Assembly (NCBI GenBank): GCA_003170115.1
Contig: PMZS01000115.1
Location: forward strand, 1 to 6,978
Direction: 5' to 3'
DNA from: Spirochaetaceae bacterium
GTDB lineage: Bacteria > Spirochaetota > Spirochaetia > SZUA-6 > Fen-1364
Length of the DNA stretch: 6,978 bases
The notes below the pieces were generated by a model, which did not search any database, was not told the DNA's origin, and saw nothing but the letters and a program-made list of their open reading frames with translations. A program made the position numbers and the translations under genes. Below are positions 5,578 to 6,978 of the stretch, piece by piece (the first letter of the stretch is position 1; each line of letters opens with the position of its first letter).

Positions 5578-6978
5578 TCACTCCACCGAAAGATAGTCCC
5601 GGTACTCGGCCTTGCGCACCCGTTTCAGGTCCAGCCAGTACGCCAGCTCTTCCAGCGGCGCGCTGACATCCTTCATCACCATGGGGTAGTGGTGCGTCCA
5701 GGCGCGGGTCATGATGGTGTTCATGAGATCGAGCACCTTCACCGGCTCCCGGTACAGCTTGAGGTTCTTTACCCAGCCCCTGCTCCCGCTGTAGGTCTTC
5801 TTTCCTTCCTCGAAGAAGGTGCCGGTGTAGTAGTAGAAGGAGTCCGCCTCCCCGACCACACGGAACACCGTCATGTCGCCCGGTTTGAAGACGACGTCCA
5901 CGATGGGGCCGCAGTCCTTCATGCCCGGGTCATCGGAGTAGTCGGCGAAGTAGTGCCGCTCCAGGAGAACACCGCGGTTGTTGGCCATGTCGAAGGGGGC
6001 GGTCCCGCAGTGCCAGATCATGAGCGAGTTGTCCGCCGTGTCGAACTTGGGCAGGTCCATCAACACCGTGGTCTGGTCCGAGAGGAGCTTCAGGATGAGC
6101 ATCGACACGGTGCCGCCGACATCCGCTTCGCACCCGCCGGGGATCATCGCGTTGTTGAGGATCGCGTTCACCAGGCAACCGGACATGCCCTTCAGGGGCA
6201 TCAGCTTGGGCCAGCAGGAGAAGGCCACGGCGGCCCAGTCGTGCTCAGCGGCGAGCTTCTTCACGGCGAGGGCCATCTTCACGGAGGATTTGATCTTGTC
6301 GTTGCTGATGCGCTGCCGGGCGCACGCGCGGTCGATTGCCTCCAGCTCCGCGGCGGCTTCCGCGTCCGGCATCTTCTCCGCGAGTGCAATCACGTCCTCC
6401 ACTTCGAAGTCGCGGTTCACGTCGATGCCCAGGCGCGCGTACACGTCCCGATTGTCCAGGGTGTGGTTGATGTGGCCGTCGGCCAGCTTCCCGATCTGCG
6501 CGACGCGGGCGTTTTTCAGGTTTTTGACGGCCAGCAGGGCCTTCACCGTTAACTGGAAGCGCGGCATGAACAGAGGGCCGTCGATCGGGCCGAAGAACCA
6601 CTTCACCTTCTTCGGGACGCCCTTGAACATCTGGTGGGCAATGCCCATGTTTTGCGCGAGATTCACGAAGGAGGCCAGGGGCATCGGCCCGTCCTCCCGC
6701 GGTTCCTCGATGGCCCACAGGCCGATGTGCGCACGGGTCTTCATGATCTCGTAGACATTGTCCCCGATGATATATGCGGGGTGGAACAGGAGAAGGAAAT
6801 CTACCTCTTTCGCATCGAGGTCCTCGCGGATGGACCGGGCCTCGTTCACCGTCATCATCGCCTTCGGGTAGTGCACGACCTCGAAGTTCATCGCCGGGCC
6901 GGCCTTTTCGAGCTCCTTCGCGTACTGCGCGAACGTATCCAGCCCCGCCTTTGAGAACCCGTCCATGAAACCCGCCGC
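5578..6978 (-). CDS. L-fucose/L-arabinose isomerase family protein (5' truncated)
   Basis: A sugar isomerase of the FucI/AraA-like fold, predicted to interconvert an aldose and ketose with a divalent metal. Numbering from the Met at 6966, the metal-binding region is GGCEADVGG (277-285, candidate ligands E280 and D282), followed by DTADNSLMIWHCG (309-321, with D309 or D312 and H319). A C-terminal HH pair is at 425-426, followed by MKDVSAPLEELAYWL. This is the Glu/Asp/His arrangement of L-fucose-isomerase relatives. The first 80 residues include a Rossmann-like segment with EARSIREDL (42-50) and VDFLLLFHPAYI (55-66). The frame remains open from 6966 to the window edge (Ala-Ala-Gly-Phe before the Met). 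The gene therefore probably begins slightly further upstream, with perhaps 10-20 residues missing. It is the first gene of the operon visible here; its promoter is outside the window. Substrate is not determined: fucose, arabinose and other deoxy- or modified sugars are all possible. Confidence 0.87.
   Translation of the reverse strand, partial: AAGFMDGFSKAGLDTFAQYAKELEKAGPAMNFEVVHYPKAMMTVNEARSIREDLDAKEVDFLLLFHPAYIIGDNVYEIMKTRAHIGLWAIEEPREDGPMPLASFVNLAQNMGIAHQMFKGVPKKVKWFFGPIDGPLFMPRFQLTVKALLAVKNLKNARVAQIGKLADGHINHTLDNRDVYARLGIDVNRDFEVEDVIALAEKMPDAEAAAELEAIDRACARQRISNDKIKSSVKMALAVKKLAAEHDWAAVAFSCWPKLMPLKGMSGCLVNAILNNAMIPGGCEADVGGTVSMLILKLLSDQTTVLMDLPKFDTADNSLMIWHCGTAPFDMANNRGVLLERHYFADYSDDPGMKDCGPIVDVVFKPGDMTVFRVVGEADSFYYYTGTFFEEGKKTYSGSRGWVKNLKLYREPVKVLDLMNTIMTRAWTHHYPMVMKDVSAPLEELAYWLDLKRVRKAEYRDYLSVE

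Noticed and set aside
5443..6552. 369-residue open frame on the plus strand
   Set aside because: Antisense to the FucI-like gene. His/Val/Arg-rich pseudo-protein typical of the reverse frame of a GC-rich gene, and no SD.
6964..6966. ATG at 6966 as the true start of the FucI-like gene
   Set aside because: The frame stays open to the window edge, and the Phe-Met-Asp-Gly-Phe context looks like the first strand and loop of the N-terminal domain, so the real start is probably just outside.
1..6978. Search by eye for tRNA/rRNA genes, CRISPR repeats, IS ends, tandem repeats and defence genes
   Set aside because: None found. The window is almost wholly filled by seven metabolic and transport genes.

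Overview
This is a GC-rich, gene-dense chromosomal segment, apparently bacterial, carrying part of a carbohydrate uptake and catabolism locus. There are no mobile elements, tRNA or rRNA genes, CRISPR arrays or phage genes in it. The solute-binding protein has a cleavable signal peptide without a lipobox cysteine, which fits a free periplasmic protein and so a diderm (Gram-negative-type) host. The short MKK-plus-Leu/Val/Ala leader ending in Ala-Ala-Pro-Lys resembles high-GC spirochaete binding proteins, but this taxonomic hint is weak and no marker gene is present.

Layout. The plus strand (1-2930) holds the 3' part of a ribose-type (RbsC-like) ABC sugar permease, then its periplasmic sugar-binding protein, a strong intrinsic terminator (1879-1908), and a medium-chain dehydrogenase that lacks the usual zinc ligands. 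The minus strand (6978 down to 2957) holds four genes with junctions of +1, -4 and -4 nt, almost certainly one operon. In transcription order these are an L-fucose/L-arabinose-isomerase-fold protein (5' end outside the window), an amidohydrolase-fold protein whose metal ligands appear lost, an apparently intact amidohydrolase, and a xylose-isomerase-like TIM-barrel protein whose metal-site pattern resembles L-rhamnose-isomerase-type enzymes. The two gene groups converge at 2931-2956 with only 26 nt between them and no visible terminator.

How they may work together (inference). The transporter imports a monosaccharide or derivative. Two isomerases of unrelated fold, a dehydrogenase and a hydrolase (possibly a lactonase) would then process it. 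Key RbsB ribose-contact positions are altered in the binding protein, so the ligand is probably not ribose. No kinase, aldolase or regulator lies in the window, so neither the substrate nor the order of steps can be fixed. The least ordinary points are the tandem of a degenerate and an intact amidohydrolase, the pairing of two isomerase folds around it, and a possible terminator/RBS alternative pairing ahead of the dehydrogenase. There is no gene-free stretch longer than 300 bases.
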